DNA from: Gracilariopsis chorda
Lineage: Eukaryota; Rhodophyta; Florideophyceae; Gracilariales; Gracilariaceae
Length of the DNA stretch: 64,000 bases
NCBI GenBank assembly: GCA_003194525.1
Contig: NBIV01000030.1
Span: 186,001 to 250,000, forward strand
Direction: 5' to 3'
Of the stretch, positions 32,947 to 42,954 are shown one piece after another (position 1 is the first letter of the stretch; each line of letters begins with the position of its first letter). Both the position numbers and the translations under genes were made by a program. The notes under the pieces were generated by a model. The model worked only from the letters and a program-made list of their open reading frames with translations, had not been told where the DNA came from and made no database searches.

Positions 32947-33369
32947 CTACATCGGAACACAGAGCGCAGCATGTGGTCCACCTGAAATGAGAACCATCAT
33001 CGTCATTCCATCATCTTCTGAAACAACATCTGCATACCGGACGCTGGTATCACCTACTAGGGCCAAGGTTTTGTGGCTATCCATATTAATACAGAAGTTT
33101 GTTTCATTGGCACTAAACACATCTTCCTCCCGTAGTGAATTGGATCGAAAATCTTTGACAAGCTCTCTGAGGGGAAACGCAACCTCCCTCTTGATCTGTT
33201 CTTGCTTGACAGGGGACATCACCAGCTTTCCACATTGGTCATGGCTCAAAATGTTGGACCTCTCCATGAATGCTTGAACCCATTTGTGGTTTACTATACC
33301 CTTTATCAAGTTTCAGCTTCGATTTTCAATAATATTGGCGTGATGAAAACCATCTGATTTACTGGCTAT
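32947..33369 (-). pseudogene. pogo-like DDE transposase, C-terminal part
   Basis: Open minus-strand sequence contains KWVQAFMERSNILSHDQCGK and then EDVFSANETNFCINMDSHKT, SVRYADVVS and GMTMMVLISGG. This series is typical of pogo/Tigger-related transposases: the 'ADET' block carries the first catalytic residue region, here ANET. A TGA at 33313-33315 breaks the link to the upstream part, and the frame ends at 32947 before the last catalytic acidic residue. The 5' part lies beyond the inserted gypsy-1 element, at 43800-44448. Confidence 0.7.
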
Positions 33370-34194
33370 TGTGGTGCAATGCCCCAAAGGGGAAAAACAC
33401 CGAAAGACGTTCGGGATCTTCCTCTCACGAGGTGAACCCAGTTGGGTAGAGCCCTCCCAGAGGTGTCATGGCGAAGCCGGTTTGTAAGACCAGGGACACC
33501 TGTCGCGACTTGCGCAGAGAGGTGAAGGCGAAGAATCGGTATCCGCGTGAGCGGGGTGTGATCCTCAGTAGAGGAATGTTTTCACGTAAGTGGGGGTGTG
33601 TGAGCGGATGCGCACACGAGGGCCGCGGATAGCGGGAGGTGCTACTCTAAAAAGGGGAAAAAGGAAGGGCGAAGAGGAGGAAGAGAGGGCGAAGTGAGTC
33701 GCGAGAGCGACGGGGACGAACGGCGATGCCGGTAACAATATCCCTATACAGGGCGAAACACCAATACAATTGGAACAATTACACTCCCAGTGATGGGTCC
33801 CTTTAGATGTGCAAGGGGGTTAGATGTCCCGTGGTTTACGACGTTTCCCTCCAAGGAGGAGTAGAGTACGCGCGCAAGCGGCAACAACTAGAGCCAATTC
33901 CCCAGGTTGGGGTCCCTAGTTGGGGAAGGTTTACTGGTGCGACGGCAGTGCGCCGTCGCACTAAGTACTAGCTTCCCAGAAATGGGTGTGAAAATAATAA
34001 ATAATATTAACTAAAATACTCCACATTTCGTGGCAGCATCCACTACTGTGGCCAACCGCCAATTGACCCAAAACCGTGTCCCACGTGTCCATACCCACCA
34101 TTGTGGGGCGTAGTTCATACACACACTACACAACCGACAATATCGGGAAAACGATCAAGTACCAAGAATTCCTCCCTGAGGGCGTTGCACTTCA
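33370..34194 (-). repeat. 3' LTR of gypsy-1
   Basis: 825 bp. It contains a 10-bp-stem hairpin at 33937-33961 and many shorter ones. It is the downstream LTR in transcription sense. Confidence 0.93.
33937..33961. other. Strong hairpin inside the gypsy-1 LTR
   Basis: GTGCGACGGC and GCCGTCGCAC with a 5-nt loop. The identical structure is at 43542-43566 in the other LTR. Possible roles are 3'-end formation, packaging or dimerisation of the RNA; none can be shown. Confidence 0.7.
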
Positions 34195-34205
34195 TATCCC
34201 CCCCT
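34195..34205 (-). other. Polypurine tract of gypsy-1
   Basis: On the coding strand AGGGGGGGATA directly precedes the 3' LTR, as expected for the plus-strand primer. Confidence 0.75.
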
Positions 34206-34249
34206 AAGACGGGAAAACGACCGCGGACACGGAGGATTCCCAGACGAAA

Positions 34250-34834
34250 ATGGGTGATAAAAGCGCGTGCTCCGTCTCCGGTTTTCCGGTAAATCCCTCT
34301 GCACCAGAGTCATCGAGCGCACAAACAAGAACAACAGCCACCCTCAAAAAGGGAGAAATGAACAACGACAACAACATCAACCATAACAGCCAACCTCCGA
34401 GGCCTCTCGGGCGATACACCACTGGTTTCCGGTCAGTTCCCCTGCCTCAGGGCGATCGACATCCGGTACAACTGGGGAGTATGGCTGCTGCTGCCGACCA
34501 TCCCTTCGCACTACCACCTTCGGTGGTGTCCTCCGGAACCGCTCTGGCCTTCAATTGGCCAACCTACAACACCCTGGTGGGGCTCAACCCGATGAATTGG
34601 AATCACGCGTCACGCCTGCGCCTTGCCCCGTGGTTTCACCCGGTTGCTGTCCTCAATGAGGGATTGGTCACCGCTTATGCGGATGGCTCAGACACCCTTC
34701 CGGGGATGTCACCGCCATGGCGGACGCGTTGGCTTACCGCCTTGCGGGTCGTCAAGCCCCGGGCAATGGCGAAGAGTGAGCCCCTTTTGTCCAGTTTCTT
34801 GGTGTTCGTTCCCTGGCTATGCCAGTTAGTGTAG
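34250..34834 (+). CDS. Hypothetical antisense ORF in the gypsy-1 3' untranslated region
   Basis: An ATG at 34250 opens 194 codons on the strand opposite to gag-pol, between the chromodomain end (34971) and the 3' LTR. The product is Pro/Ser/Asn-rich at the start and Trp/Leu/Ala-rich later (RLRLAPWFHPVAVLNEG). No known domain. Antisense ORFs in this position exist in some LTR elements. In GC-rich hairpin-laden DNA a frame of this size may also arise by chance. Confidence 0.3.
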   Translation: MGDKSACSVSGFPVNPSAPESSSAQTRTTATLKKGEMNNDNNINHNSQPPRPLGRYTTGFRSVPLPQGDRHPVQLGSMAAAADHPFALPPSVVSSGTALAFNWPTYNTLVGLNPMNWNHASRLRLAPWFHPVAVLNEGLVTAYADGSDTLPGMSPPWRTRWLTALRVVKPRAMAKSEPLLSSFLVFVPWLCQLV

Positions 34835-34970
34835 TGTAGTATCGTGGGGAGCTAGCTGCTCCCTTGAATAAACTTTCCCGTTTACAACGGTGCTTCTCGG
34901 TTAAGTTCCCCGTCTTCGACGGACCTTGCCTTGTTATCCTTTCCTATCGCTCTCCGCTCGCGCGGCAACG

Positions 34971-37900
34971 TTACCCGACTTGGGCATTAACCAGCGTGGC
35001 TGGGGCTGCAGTTCCCGTTTGACGGTGGTATCGCACGACCTGCGATCGTGGGAGGTGTTCAATTGGCTCCCACGTATCCCCACTGGGGTCATACCCGTAC
35101 CAGCGGACGCGGTATTGTAGAATACCATCCTGGTCCCAGGTGTGTCCGACAAGTCGGTCTACTACGAACTCTCCTTCGTAGGCCTGCCGGCCGTGCCGGG
35201 TGGCGGTTGTATTCCCTTGCGTGGGCTGTCCTCTGTGCGGTATATTGCCCCCCATCCGGGTTGTCGGCGATGTCTCCGGCGTTGCCGTGCGCTGTCCTAG
35301 TGGCCACTGCTCATGCAGGAAAATATCCCTCAAGAGGATGTGTGGCGTCACGGTTTTCACCGGCAAGTCGTTCCCCAGAGGGTTGTCGTTGTTCCCGTCT
35401 TCACGGTAGGCCGGGCGAACTGCCAGCCGGCGGGGGACTTGAACTCTGCGAGTGCGGTCTTCTTCGCGAACCGGGAGCTTGCGGGGTCTTTGCCGCGTAT
35501 GCGGGAACGCCGTTTGCGACATCCCCTGCGGGGTCCCGTGCGACACGGTGATTGGTAAGCGTTCTGCCTCCTTGCCAGGTGCACGAGCGCTGTGCACCAT
35601 ACGTTCCGGCGACGCCGTGGTGTCCCCAGTTACTGACGGGTTGCCTTGGGCTAACTCCGGTACACCGGTATTTTGGTCAAAATTCCCCTTTGGGGGGTGC
35701 CGGGCAGGTGCCGATGACACCCTTTTCAGGGGAATTGCCGCTAAGCGCGGTGCACCATCTCCATGAGGAGAAGCAGCGTCCGGTACGACCGGTTTCGAGC
35801 GTGCGATGGCGCGCGTTTTTCCCGAGTTCCTCGGTTCTTCGCCGCAGCGTTGCGGGGGTTGGCGCAAATTACTCCCCGGAGCGGGGGCTTCGATTCCGTC
35901 AACGACAGGAGGCGTTTCCGGTGCTTGCGAGCCAGGGCCTGAAGCTTCGACTGTGGCTTGGCTGCATTTTTCCCCAAGAGGGGTGTGGGTATTTCCCTGT
36001 GAGGCTGGCGTATCTGGGGGCCTCTTCTCCGCGGGGCGCGGGTCTGCTGGACCTAATTGAACCGCTTCCGCGGGGGCTTCCGCCAATGGCGGCTTCGATG
36101 CATCGCTCTGCTCAGGGGATTGGGGGCAATCGTCACCATACTTCCTTATCGGGGATCCTTCCCTGACAGGGGTTTGCGGTAGTTGCGCTTCAACTTCCCG
36201 TGTAGCACGGTATATTTCCCGCGTTTGTGGCGATGCCTCCGGGGATGGATCAGGCGATTGAATTTCCGCTGCTGCGGTATTGGAGGGAGGCTTCTCGTTT
36301 TCCCGTGACAAACGGTGTATTTGCCGCTTTTGCGGGGCTAGCGCGTCTGGTTTCTGTTGCACAGCACTGCCCGGGAACGGGGTATTAGGATCGCGTGACA
36401 TACTCCTTGCTCCACGGTCAGTGTTCCGTATGTTACGGTGTGTTTCCCGTTGCGACGGCGATATCGTTCCTCGAAAACGAGTGTTCTTATCCCCCTCCTT
36501 AGACGGAGCGACGGGATAAGGGATAAAATTCCCCGCTTGGCGGGTATAAATGCGGGCCAGTGGGGCGGGCGTGGTAGGGGCCGGTGCTGAGAGGCCCGAA
36601 TTACCCGGCTGAGCCGGTGAGTCCGACAGGGTCGGTAGGTCTGAGAGTCCCCGGCTGGGGTGTGGTAGTACCGTAGGCCTAGTACTCCCGGATGATTCCG
36701 GGGTTGCAGAGTCCGTAGAAACGGGGTTGCCTGGATCCAGGACTACCTCTGACGAGGGAGGAGGGGCAAGGACAACAAGATCACGGGAAATCCGTTCGTG
36801 CGTGTCGCCCATCTCTACCACGACAGTGTCGGTGTTCACAGAGATGACCTTGAATGGTCCATCCGCCACAGGCGAGAGTTGATGGCGCTTCTCCCGTTCC
36901 GGGTTGTAGTACTCCTTCTTGATGAAGACGTAGTTATTCGCCCGAATCAGGGACGTTTTCCCTGGCAAGCCAGCATCAAAATCCCGCTTGTAAGCGGCTT
37001 GGGCCCGTGCCATAGACTTCCTCGCAGCGGGGTCCAGCTTGGAAAGCCATTGCTTCCATTGCTGCCGGTAGATACCCACTGATGGGAAATTGTCCAAGGT
37101 AGCTTGGGGTTCCAGCGCCACAGGCGGGGGTGTTCTAGATAGAACCAACTCGAATGGCGAAACTCCGGTAGTCCGGTGTACCTGCGTATTGTACGCGTAG
37201 GTTACCGCATCAGCGTACATGTCCCAGTTCTTTGGGTGGTCTGCGACGTAGGAACGTAACGCCGCGAGTAACGTCCGGTTAAACCGTTCAACTTTCCCAT
37301 TACACTGGGGGTGGTAGGTAGTCGTGAACAAGTTCTTGACATCCAGGATGCGACAAACATCCTGGAAGAACTTGCTCACGAACTGCTTCCCGTTATCGGA
37401 GAGCACCTCCACATGGGGACCGTAGACGAAAATCCAGTGCGTCACCAGAGCCTGGGCCACCGTGAGAGCGGTTATCCTCCGAAGAGGGACAGTCCGTACC
37501 AGCTTAGAAAAGCGGTCGGTAATGACAAGTAGAAACTTGTTTCCACGTTTCGTGGTGAGTAGTGGTCCGAGAATATCGATCGCGATAAACTCGAGCGGCG
37601 CCCTTGCGGGAAATAGTTTCATCTTCTTCGCATTTTTGCGGAGTTTCACGCGATTCTTCGCGCATTCGCTACAGAACTGCACAGTTGCGTAGCAATCCAC
37701 CGCCATGGCGGGCCAATAGAAATCCCTTCGCAGGGTTAGGTAGAGTTTCCTCCCACCTGGGTTAACTCCAATGGGGGCGTAGTGTGATAGATGTAACACT
37801 TGCGACTGCAGGGAATGAGCTACCACAATCTGTGGGCGGGCTTCGACCTTCCTTACGAGGTAGCCTTTGTCGTTTACCCCGAAAGGGAGATCTTCACCAC

Positions 37901-38588
37901 CGTTGATACGGGCACGAACCCTCGTACAGAATGGGTCGCCGAACTGTTCTGGGATCATCTCTTCCGGTGAAACCGGTACAAAATTTCCCGGTAACGGGTT
38001 CTCAGATTCATCTCGCGATGCGAGTAGGTCGTCAAAGTCAGCATCCTCGTCCCAGTTTTCTGGCCCAGCCTCGACGGCACATTCCGGATCATCTGGGTCT
38101 ATGGCCATGAAACATGGGACTTCATCATCCTCCGTTGGGAGTGCTTCCCCACTTGTGGGTAACCGCGACAGGGCGTCGGCTTGAGTGTTCTGCGCGCCCT
38201 TTTTATAAATGACTTGAAAGTCATATTCCGCGAGGCGGAGTCTCCAGCGCATGAGGCGTCCCGACAGGTCGAAGATATTCGTTAACCACCTCAATGAGGA
38301 ATGATCCGTGTACACGGTGAAGTGAACTCCCATAAGGTAGGGGCGCAGAGTGGTCATCGCCCATACGACGGCGAGGCACTCTTTCTCCGATACGGAGTAG
38401 TTCCGCTCATGAACATTGAGCGAGCGCGACCAATAACCAATTGGATGTCGTTCCCCGTCGGGGGTGGTTTGAAAAATAGCACACCTGACTTGGTAGTGGC
38501 TCGAGTCCGTATCTACGGAGTATGGCAGCCCCAGTTTTGGGAGATGTAGGATTGGTGCTGATGTGACAGCCTCCTTCAAGGAGTTCAA
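34971..38588 (-). CDS. gypsy-1 Pol, second part: RNase H, integrase, linker, chromodomain
   Basis: An open frame of 1205 codons follows the RT frame by a -1 change. RNase H: catalytic Asp94 in TVYTDHSSLRW, and ADALSRLP closing the domain. Integrase: zinc-binding region around 266-309 (HLSHY, FYWPAM, CSECAK), then Asp338 in IAIDILGPL, Asp398 in VLSDNGKQF and Glu434 in GKVERFN, a complete DDE triad. A Pro/Ser/Thr-rich linker of about 450 residues (roughly 690-1130) is followed by a chromodomain at 1137-1190 (YRVRWYGYDPSGDTWEP). The chromodomain places it in the chromovirus lineage, where it targets insertion to marked chromatin. The integrase and chromodomain look intact. The unusually long linker is the odd part. 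Confidence 0.9.
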   Translation of the reverse strand: MNSLKEAVTSAPILHLPKLGLPYSVDTDSSHYQVRCAIFQTTPDGERHPIGYWSRSLNVHERNYSVSEKECLAVVWAMTTLRPYLMGVHFTVYTDHSSLRWLTNIFDLSGRLMRWRLRLAEYDFQVIYKKGAQNTQADALSRLPTSGEALPTEDDEVPCFMAIDPDDPECAVEAGPENWDEDADFDDLLASRDESENPLPGNFVPVSPEEMIPEQFGDPFCTRVRARINGGEDLPFGVNDKGYLVRKVEARPQIVVAHSLQSQVLHLSHYAPIGVNPGGRKLYLTLRRDFYWPAMAVDCYATVQFCSECAKNRVKLRKNAKKMKLFPARAPLEFIAIDILGPLLTTKRGNKFLLVITDRFSKLVRTVPLRRITALTVAQALVTHWIFVYGPHVEVLSDNGKQFVSKFFQDVCRILDVKNLFTTTYHPQCNGKVERFNRTLLAALRSYVADHPKNWDMYADAVTYAYNTQVHRTTGVSPFELVLSRTPPPVALEPQATLDNFPSVGIYRQQWKQWLSKLDPAARKSMARAQAAYKRDFDAGLPGKTSLIRANNYVFIKKEYYNPEREKRHQLSPVADGPFKVISVNTDTVVVEMGDTHERISRDLVVLAPPPSSEVVLDPGNPVSTDSATPESSGSTRPTVLPHPSRGLSDLPTLSDSPAQPGNSGLSAPAPTTPAPLARIYTRQAGNFIPYPVAPSKEGDKNTRFRGTISPSQRETHRNIRNTDRGARSMSRDPNTPFPGSAVQQKPDALAPQKRQIHRLSRENEKPPSNTAAAEIQSPDPSPEASPQTREIYRATREVEAQLPQTPVREGSPIRKYGDDCPQSPEQSDASKPPLAEAPAEAVQLGPADPRPAEKRPPDTPASQGNTHTPLGEKCSQATVEASGPGSQAPETPPVVDGIEAPAPGSNLRQPPQRCGEEPRNSGKTRAIARSKPVVPDAASPHGDGAPRLAAIPLKRVSSAPARHPPKGNFDQNTGVPELAQGNPSVTGDTTASPERMVHSARAPGKEAERLPITVSHGTPQGMSQTAFPHTRQRPRKLPVREEDRTRRVQVPRRLAVRPAYREDGNNDNPLGNDLPVKTVTPHILLRDIFLHEQWPLGQRTATPETSPTTRMGGNIPHRGQPTQGNTTATRHGRQAYEGEFVVDRLVGHTWDQDGILQYRVRWYGYDPSGDTWEPIEHLPRSQVVRYHRQTGTAAPATLVNAQVG

Positions 38589-40447
38589 AGCTTTCGATTG
38601 CTCGGGCGTAAATTTTCCCAGTTTTGGGGGTTCCCCTTTCGCAACAACGCGTTCAGGGGCGCCGCGGTATCCGAAAAGTTCGGGTTAAACCTTCGATAGA
38701 CGTTGACCAGCCCCAAAAAGGAGCGCAGTTCCGTTTGAGTACGGGGCTCTTTCGCCTCAACGAGGGATTTGACTCGAGCTTTCTCGATCGCTAACCGTCC
38801 AGGACGGATAATGTGACCCAGATACTTCACAGTATCTGTGAAAAACTCGCATTTTCTCAAATTGAGGGTAATTCCCGCATCGCGGAGTACGGTCAGCACG
38901 TCTCGGACGTGAGTGAGATGGTCGTCCAACGAGTTGGAGAAAATGATAATATCATCAAGGTAGACCAGACAACTCCGCCACTTAAAGCGGTTGAGTAGAA
39001 TATCTACTGCACGCTGAAAGGTGGCAGGGGCGTTGGTTAACCCAAATGGCATCCGTTTGAAGCGGTACGTTCCTGCGTGGCAGGTGAATGTGGTTTTGTC
39101 GCGATCCTCCTGTCTGACAGGTACTTGCCAATATCCCCAATTGGCATCGAGGGCCGTGAACACGGTGGCGTCTCCAAGGGAGTCAATACACTCGTCCATA
39201 AGAGGGATAGGGTACGTGTCCCTAACAGTCACGGCATTGAGCTGGCGGTAGTCGACACAGAACCTCCAGGTTCCGTCGGCCTTCAAAGCTAGTACAACTG
39301 GGGATGCCCAGGGTGATTGAGCGGGCTCAATCACACCTGCGCGGAGCATCTTGTCCACTTGGGACTGCTCCTCTTCCCGAGCTTTCGGACCTGCCCTGTA
39401 AGAGGGTGGTGCAACCGGTCGCGCACCGGAGATTAAATCGATCCGGTGTTCCGTTGCGTTAATCTCGCGAAGCGAGCCATCCCACATTGTGGTGAATTCC
39501 CGTAACATGGTACGGAGTTTGTCACGGTGCGACTCTGGCACGTGGCTGAAGTCCAGCGCTTCAAGTGCCTTTTCTGGATCAATCCGGTCGTTGCTCGATG
39601 GAGCATTGTCCTGTGGAACAGGTGTGGTTCGCAACTCCGAGTTACTCGGTATGTTCGACGCTGAAGTAGCGGTTTCCTCCCCCTCCTTAGACTTGACGTC
39701 TTCGGACGGCGGGGCGAACTCCTCAGAAGAGGTGGTAACTCCGAGTACATCGGCGGCTGTCATCTTTGTTGGCAGCATTCCCATAGGATGGGGGGTTACA
39801 CTCCCAATTACTTGGTGTTTGACCAGATACTGGGGGTGTTTTCCAAGGTTGGCAACCAATATCCGGAAAGGGATATCCGGGGAAATGGAGACAATTCCAT
39901 TAGCCAGCGCCAGCTGGGATTTCTCGTACAACGAGGCGAGGGGTTGTATAACCCGAAGACCGTGTTGACGGGAATTTACCTGCACCCAGACTTGGGACTC
40001 AGCCGGTATAGAAACCGAGGCAGCGACGCGGGGCTTGGTGGACTCGCGGGACGCGGGCGGTGGTTCCTGCGCAGCAGGAAGCGGAACTTGTTTCCGAGAG
40101 GACCGCTTTAGCGGGCGGCGAACAATCGGAACCGACGATCCGTCGTCAAGTTCTACACGCCTGAGGCGGGGCCTGATTGCGTCGTTAAATCTGTCGCAGT
40201 AATCACATCCCAGTATGACTGGTGCTGCCAATGAACGCCAAACGATGAAGTCCAACTTCACCACAGAGGTACCAAGTCTCACGACGAGGTCCACTGTGCC
40301 CACCGTTTGTAACGGATTGTTGTTTGCATCCGAATTGTCGGGGACCGCGTCAGAGCGGGTACGAGACCGCCCAAGCGGGGGTAACAATGATTCCACAACA
40401 AAGTTGGGGTCTGCACCTGTATCCAGGACGGTGAGAAACCTCACCAT
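38585..40447 (-). CDS. gypsy-1 Pol, first part: protease and reverse transcriptase
   Basis: 620 codons from ATG 40445-40447. Aspartic protease starts at once (active site Asp9 in TVLDTGADPNFVV), so the domain's first strands lie upstream in another frame (40441-40694, ending VYADLGLDPSLW). A spacer of about 250 residues leads to RT: FCVDYRQLNAVTVRDTYPIP, FTALDANWGYWQ, FKRMPFGLTNAP and the catalytic YLDD at residues 496-499. After SDTAAPLNALLRKG the frame ends at TGA 38585-38587. The same domain resumes one frame back in the next ORF. The heptamer AAATTTA (coding strand, 38615-38609) sits in the overlap in the phase needed for -1 slippage. Confidence 0.88.
   Translation of the reverse strand: MVRFLTVLDTGADPNFVVESLLPPLGRSRTRSDAVPDNSDANNNPLQTVGTVDLVVRLGTSVVKLDFIVWRSLAAPVILGCDYCDRFNDAIRPRLRRVELDDGSSVPIVRRPLKRSSRKQVPLPAAQEPPPASRESTKPRVAASVSIPAESQVWVQVNSRQHGLRVIQPLASLYEKSQLALANGIVSISPDIPFRILVANLGKHPQYLVKHQVIGSVTPHPMGMLPTKMTAADVLGVTTSSEEFAPPSEDVKSKEGEETATSASNIPSNSELRTTPVPQDNAPSSNDRIDPEKALEALDFSHVPESHRDKLRTMLREFTTMWDGSLREINATEHRIDLISGARPVAPPSYRAGPKAREEEQSQVDKMLRAGVIEPAQSPWASPVVLALKADGTWRFCVDYRQLNAVTVRDTYPIPLMDECIDSLGDATVFTALDANWGYWQVPVRQEDRDKTTFTCHAGTYRFKRMPFGLTNAPATFQRAVDILLNRFKWRSCLVYLDDIIIFSNSLDDHLTHVRDVLTVLRDAGITLNLRKCEFFTDTVKYLGHIIRPGRLAIEKARVKSLVEAKEPRTQTELRSFLGLVNVYRRFNPNFSDTAAPLNALLRKGNPQNWENLRPSNRKL
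38609..38615 (-). other. Candidate -1 slippery heptamer (A AAT TTA)
   Basis: In the RT frame the codons read GAA AAT TTA. Slipping one base back re-pairs as AAA TTT and enters the RNase H frame with no residues lost from the expected alignment. This heptamer class is used by retroviruses such as Rous sarcoma virus. A lost base in the T or A tract explains the break equally well. Confidence 0.4.
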
Positions 40448-40694
40448 AAACTGGGGTCAAGGCCAAGGTCGGCATAGACGTTATAGTTGCGCTTGGCCAA
40501 GACCAAGACTTCACCGGGAATCCGGGGATTTTTACTACATATCCACGGGCGACGCAACACACCGAGGTGCGCAGAGTCGGCGTCAGCGGTGTCTTCCCTC
40601 GAGAGGACTTTCACCGGGGAGCGAGGCGGGGATGCCTCGGGCGCCAACAGCCTCGTTTTTGAGGACGTTTCTCCCAAAAGGGAGACTCCCTCAG

Positions 40695-42869
40695 TTAGTT
40701 TTCCGCATTCGGCGGTGGGTTGGTTTCCTCGACAACGAGTGCTTCATCCCGTTGACGGGGGTTTATATCCGCAGAAGCGGGGGTTGCAACGGATGGTTGC
40801 GTGATCTCCCGAATCGGGGTGTATGAAGCTTGCCGCGCACGTGGGATCTGTGATAGGGCATGGGGAAAGTCCGTTTTAGCACGGAGGTAGGAAGCCGTCG
40901 GGACGGAACGGTTCTCCTCTGGAGTGAGGGCCTCATAATTTGCCACTACCTCGGCCATATCCTTCAGTGAACAAATACACTGAGGTGAGGTATGGCCATG
41001 GGCATAACACAGGTGGCAAATGAGAGCCAATACCGCGACACGCGGATTATTATTCCGAGTATCGGAGAAGCGAACCACAGGGCGGGTGCCAGTCCATCCA
41101 GGCCGTTGATAACGGGATTGACTGTTTGAAAACGGGAGTCGTTGGGGTTGAACCCGACTGTTACCACCGTACAAAACGGGGTCTTCCGTTCCCGTATCAC
41201 GGGTCATCTCCGTCGTTGACGGTAAATCACTGGTGGGTATCGACTCACCACCCTCCTGCACTAAATGCACTGTATCAAATCCCTGTCCAGGGTTCCCATC
41301 CGCGGTGAGCGGGAGAGAGGAAGCTTCGCTTTCTATCAACAACGCCTTGGTGGATTTAGACCGATTGTTCGAAGTTCTTGCACTGAGTGCATCCCCTTCC
41401 GCTCGAGCGTATTGAACCAGCTGGAGATAGGTGATCCTCCACTTGTCCTCCCGATAACGGGTAACTAAACTCCGGATTGCCGGGTCAAGACCATCGATGA
41501 ACATGGTACTGCGCTCCCCAGCGGGGTACACGTTACCACATCTGTGGAAAGCCTTGTTAAGGCGTACCGGGTAATCGGTCTCGGTCTCTCCAGCACGCTG
41601 GCGTGTATCTTGCAAAGCGAGGATAGCCTGCTGAATAGCAGTGTTTGTGGCGTAGGAGCGCAGAAGATGCTGCACAGCCTCCGGCCAGCAAGTAACCCCT
41701 CCCTCGGAGGCACGAGAAGATCCTCTGACAGAGTTGTATTGGTCCTCCGCCACTCCCCGTAGGAAATACGGTAAAGCCAAATAGGCTTGTCCCTCATTCA
41801 TACCGAGGATATCGGCCTCCGCTACAAAGCGGGATAAGAAATCCAGTACCAGGACTGGGTCCTCTCCAGTAAAATACTGGTTGCGGAGCGAGAGCTGCAT
41901 TCGCTTAATGCATTCTTGCACCTTTCCCGTACCACGGGGCGTACGTCCAAGTGACGAATCTTCGAGCCGGTAGTACCGGTATGATAAAAGCTTCCCGTAA
42001 TCCGGGTTTGTCCGTTTCAATTCCCGGAGGCCAGGGTGTCTTCTCCCCTTCTGGCGGGTTCAGACCACACCTTCAGTGGCCAATGACCGCTTCGAGCGGG
42101 AGGAGTAGCCTCGCTTCTCGTCCTCCGAGTCGGAGTCCGAGGAGCTCAAGCTAACCGAATGGTTTCGGGATGAGTCCGATGATGTCGAAGAATCGGAGTC
42201 CGAATATTTTCGGTGGTGTTTCCGTCGATGAAGGCGTTTCTTCATCCCAGCAAGCTGGTTGTTGTGCGATGCCTCGTTTACCGGATCATCCGGGGATGGT
42301 TTGTCCATGAGGACGAACTGCTCCAGCGTCTCCGGGCGGTCACCAATTCCATCAAATCGGGCTTCAACTCCTTCGATGAAGATGGCGGGTTGTCCCAAAC
42401 TCTCCAACACGGAGTTGACGTCAGACCGTAAAATACGGAGTTCCTCGGTGACCTCCTTCACGGGGGTTGCCAAGACCACCTCTTGGAGGGATTTTAGTTC
42501 CCCTACAAGGTTGTCATGGACGGTCCACAGAGCGCGGACCTGGGATTCCAGGGAAGTCCCCTTGGGGGTATTATCGCCCGTTCCACGGGGGCTTGAAGCC
42601 GCGACAGCGGGAGCAGGCTGGGGTGCCTGGGGCACTGCGGCAACAGCCGGAGTCGATGCTGCATTCCCCTGCGGGGGTGATAACGAGGGCAAAAGGAGAT
42701 TCCGCGGTTCCCGGTCGGAGGTATCATTCCGCAATGAAGCGGTGCCAGCACGGCTGGAACTTGTCCATATAGGGATACGGGGTACGAACCGAACTTCGGA
42801 AGTATCCGCGTTGTCGCGGGAGCGACTACGCGTAACCACTGGCTCCGCATCGGAGGGATTTCTCGACAT
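40695..42869 (-). pseudogene. gypsy-1 Gag with one in-frame TGA
   Basis: The ATG at 42867-42869 opens 269 codons: Pro/Ala-rich sequence, a helical segment (LVGELKSLQEVV, TEELRILRSDVNSVLESL), then Lys/His/Arg and Ser/Asp-rich blocks. A TGA at 42060-42062 follows. The same frame remains open to TAA at 40695-40697 and encodes the Gag core (FTGEDPVLVLDFLSRFVAEA, TDYPVRLNKAFHRCG) and a perfect CCHC knuckle, CHLCYAHGHTSPQC. Without the stop this is one protein of about 724 residues. CGA to TGA is the simplest origin; stop readthrough is possible but untested. Gag forms particles and binds element RNA. Confidence 0.75.
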
Positions 42870-42954
42870 GAGAAAATACCGTTACGACGGGAAACGATCA
42901 CGGAACTTCCGGTGAATGAAAACAAACCTCGTAAGAGGGAAAACAAAAACCGAT

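Noticed and set aside
35048-42915. Many plus-strand ORFs of 60-218 codons across gypsy-1
   Set aside because: They are antisense shadows of the well-supported minus-strand gag-pol domains. Hairpin-rich GC DNA keeps several frames open at once.
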